The translations under genes and the position numbers were made by a program. From positions 1 through 8,118 of the forward strand of contig JAJFLK010000007.1 in the NCBI GenBank assembly GCA_021772735.1: a DNA stretch of 8,118 bases. The letters run 5' to 3'. Shown here in pieces: positions 6,364-8,118 of the stretch. The notes below the pieces were generated by a model. The model was not told the origin of the DNA and ran no database searches. It saw nothing but the letters and a program-made list of their open reading frames with translations. Every line of letters starts with the position of its first letter. The first letter of the stretch is position 1. Origin of the DNA: Candidatus Sumerlaeota bacterium. Lineage in GTDB: Bacteria; Sumerlaeota; Sumerlaeia; MVZB01; JAJFLK01.

Positions 6364-7814
6364 CACACGATCCTGAAGTGATCGACGAGGACGCAACGAC
6401 GCAGGCGCGTGAAGCTGAACGGCGTCGTCATCCCCTCGCCTGTCGGACTCGCGATGGTGAACGATGTCGGGCCCTCGCCGCCGTATCCCAGCCCCGCCTG
6501 GGAGCGCCCGTTTTTCACAAAAATACTGCAATCGATCAGACGCGCCATGCGGCTCAGGTTGTCGATGTTCTTCGAATGCATCGTCGCCGTATGACGGCAG
6601 CCGCCTTCCATTTGCACCGCGATGTCGATGGCATGATCCGCGTTCGGCACGCGGCAGACCGGCATGATCGGCATCATCTGCTCGGTCCAAAGCATGGGAT
6701 GATCCTCGGGGACTTCGATCACCCCGCTGCGGATCGAATCGGGCAACGTAATACCCATTTTACCGAGGATGAAATTGGCATTCTTGCCGATCAGGTCGCG
6801 ATTGATCGTGGCATGCCCACGCGGCCCGGCCATCTTCTTGAACATCACGCGTTCGAGCTCTTCCAGTTTACTTTTGGGGATGATATACCCGCCGGCGGCT
6901 TCCATCGCTTTGAGCAGATCGTCGCACACCGATGCCACGCACACGGTTTCTTTTTCGTCCGTGCAGATGACATTATTATCGAACGAACTGCCCATCACGA
7001 TATCGTGACCCGCCTGCGCGATGTCGGCCGATTCATCCACGACGGCCGGCGGATTGCCGGGCCCGGCCGTGATGGCGCGCTTGCCGCTCTTCATGGCCTC
7101 GATGACCACGCCGCCGCCGCCGGTCACGACGACAAGATTGATCAACTGATGACGCATCAATTCCTGCGCCGTTTCGATAGTGGGAGTCGAGATGCAAGTG
7201 ATGACGTTCTTGGGCCCGCCGGCGGCCTGAATCGTCTTGTTGATCATGACGATGTTCTGCGCCGAGACATTGCGCGCGCCGGGATGCACGTTAAAGACGA
7301 CTGTGTTGCCTCCGGAAATCATCGAGATTGTGTTGTTGATGATCGTCGAAGTCGGGTTTGTCGTCGGCGTGATCGCGCCGATCAGGCCCCACGGGGCCCG
7401 TTCCATCAGCGTCAGGCCGTGGCTGCCGGTCATCGCCGCAGGCACCAACTCTTCAGGGCCCGGCGTCTTGGTCGCGACAAGGATGTTTTTCTCGCGTTTG
7501 TCTTCCCAACGCCCCAGGCCCGTCTCCGAATGCGCGGCCTTGCCAAGAAGCTCCGCGTTCTCAAGCATGACGCGGCGCACTTCATTCACGATCCCAATGC
7601 GCTTATCGAGAGGGATCGCGACCCACGCCGGATGCGCCGCCTTCGCGGCCATCGCTGCTTCATTGACCGTCGCGAAGACGCCCATGCCGCGCTCATCGGC
7701 CGAAGGTGAGCCTTGTCTGCCCGGAGCCGCCGCCTCGCTCGGGGTTGATCCGCCGATGCTGGCGGCGATGCGCTGCGCGATGGAATCGATTTCGTGTGTT
7801 GATAGTCTCGACAT
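6363..7814 (-). CDS. BMC-associated CoA-acylating aldehyde dehydrogenase (PduP/EutE type)
   Basis: This 483-residue enzyme oxidises an aldehyde to its acyl-CoA with NAD+ and CoA inside the microcompartment lumen. PduP/EutE-family blocks are seen: 'ETGLGRWEDKREKN' (97-110), 'GAITPTTNP' (146-154), 'TGGGGVV' (231-237), 'AGPGNPPAVVDESADI' (250-265) and the catalytic Cys284 in 'SSFDNNVICTDEKE'. Residues 1-20 (MSRLSTHEIDSIAQRI...) form a predicted amphipathic helix, followed by a Gly/Pro/Ser/Ala linker (21-42): the layout of an encapsulation peptide that targets enzymes to BMC shells. The ATG at 7814 has AGGGG (7825-7821) 6 nt upstream; the frame could extend to a TTG at 7853 but that start lacks support. 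It is followed directly by BMC-T. The aldehyde substrate cannot be told from this gene alone. Confidence 0.94.
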   Translation of the reverse strand: MSRLSTHEIDSIAQRIAASIGGSTPSEAAAPGRQGSPSADERGMGVFATVNEAAMAAKAAHPAWVAIPLDKRIGIVNEVRRVMLENAELLGKAAHSETGLGRWEDKREKNILVATKTPGPEELVPAAMTGSHGLTLMERAPWGLIGAITPTTNPTSTIINNTISMISGGNTVVFNVHPGARNVSAQNIVMINKTIQAAGGPKNVITCISTPTIETAQELMRHQLINLVVVTGGGGVVIEAMKSGKRAITAGPGNPPAVVDESADIAQAGHDIVMGSSFDNNVICTDEKETVCVASVCDDLLKAMEAAGGYIIPKSKLEELERVMFKKMAGPRGHATINRDLIGKNANFILGKMGITLPDSIRSGVIEVPEDHPMLWTEQMMPIMPVCRVPNADHAIDIAVQMEGGCRHTATMHSKNIDNLSRMARLIDCSIFVKNGRSQAGLGYGGEGPTSFTIASPTGEGMTTPFSFTRLRRCVLVDHFRIV

Positions 7815-7968
7815 AAGATACCCCTGCCCGGCACTCGTTCGGCCCGCCGTCAATTCGGCGCCGCCCGCTGCCCGTCACGTTCCCGAATAAACCTAATCGG
7901 CCCCGCCCGCACGGCTTGAGTTCCGCGCTCGGCCCCGGTGGCCGGCTCGGCCGGTCGGCTAAGCCGCC
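7815..7968 (-). other. 154-bp gap with GC-rich hairpin between BMC-P and dehydrogenase genes
   Basis: This is the only sizeable gap in the otherwise tightly packed BMC operon. It holds no credible gene. At 7940-7956, GGCCGGC-TCG-GCCGGTC forms a 7-bp stem including one wobble, followed in the minus direction by more GC-rich sequence and no T-run. It could be an RNA-processing or stabilising element. A TTGACG on the minus strand (7853-7848) has no -10 at a workable distance, so no promoter is claimed. Confidence 0.4.
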
Positions 7969-8118
7969 TCAATCGGACTTCTTGTATTTGACCTGCCCGT
8001 CGATATCCCAGCTATCGACGATCGCCATAACCACTGCATCACAGGGACGATTATTCGTCGCCACCGTCTGGCGCGCGGAACTGCCGGCCGCCACAAGGAC
8101 GATCTCCTCGACACCCGC
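7969..8118 (-). CDS. BMC pentameric vertex protein (BMC-P), N-terminal part missing
   Basis: The last 49 codons and the TGA stop (7971-7969) of a EutN/CcmL-family protein are visible; the start lies beyond the right edge. The stretch has 'EEIVLVAAGSSARQT' and 'RPCDAVVMAIVDSW', the C-terminal half of the vertex-protein fold, with the canonical GSSARQT. A short Lys/Tyr/Asp-rich tail (about 10 residues) follows. It is transcribed in the same direction as the dehydrogenase and the other shell genes, so the BMC locus continues to the right of the window. This is the most canonical of the three BMC-P proteins in its central loop. Confidence 0.93.
   Translation of the reverse strand, partial: AGVEEIVLVAAGSSARQTVATNNRPCDAVVMAIVDSWDIDGQVKYKKSD

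Noticed and set aside
6364..6690. N-terminal extension of the BMC-T frame
   Set aside because: It lies within the dehydrogenase coding sequence, shows no BMC similarity, and the ATG at 6363 has a good AGGA site and begins right at the shell domain.
6267..7709. 480-codon open frame on the + strand
   Set aside because: It is antisense to the aldehyde dehydrogenase and BMC-T genes; its translation is Arg/His/Asp-rich with no family motif, as expected from the complementary strand of a GC-rich gene.

Overview
The window looks like a chromosomal piece from a GC-rich, Gram-negative-type environmental bacterium. I see no rRNA, tRNA, CRISPR array or mobile element. Three things point to a Planctomycetota/Sumerlaeota-like or related candidate-phylum lineage: secreted proteins with long Thr-Pro linkers, a lamin-tail-domain surface protein, and a bacterial microcompartment (BMC) locus. 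This placement is inference from gene style; no marker gene is present.

Left part (1-3404). A truncated secreted protein of unknown function runs leftward off the edge (1-346, minus), behind a leader that can fold into a long bulged hairpin and a GNRA-capped hairpin. A gap of about 800 bp then separates it from two rightward genes. These are adenosine deaminase (1156-2271) and an exported S1/P1-type zinc nuclease (2505-3308), which ends at a clear intrinsic terminator (3372-3404).

Middle (3433-5191). A leftward gene encodes a 528-residue secreted protein. It has a signal peptide, a lamin-tail domain, a (Thr-Pro)20 linker and a C-terminal beta-sandwich-like domain. Upstream of it, two 36-bp imperfect direct repeats 67 bp apart flank a perfect 14-bp palindrome.

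Right part (5192-8118, all minus strand). This is a BMC operon, read right to left: a truncated pentameric vertex protein (BMC-P), a CoA-acylating aldehyde dehydrogenase with a putative N-terminal encapsulation peptide, a tandem-domain shell protein (BMC-T), and two more BMC-P proteins. The dehydrogenase/BMC-T and BMC-T/BMC-P junctions are one-base TGATG stop-start overlaps, which argues for coupled translation. The substrate-generating enzyme (aldolase, diol dehydratase or lyase) and any hexameric BMC-H protein are not in the window. The BMC therefore cannot be assigned a substrate beyond an aldehyde that is oxidised to an acyl-CoA.

A speculative link: the nuclease, the adenosine deaminase and an aldehyde-processing BMC would fit a route from nucleic acid to (deoxy)nucleosides, deoxyribose phosphate, acetaldehyde and acetyl-CoA. 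That would match the deoxyribose-phosphate-aldolase (sugar-phosphate-utilising) class of BMC loci. The genes are on opposite strands and separated by an unrelated-looking gene, so this is a hypothesis only.
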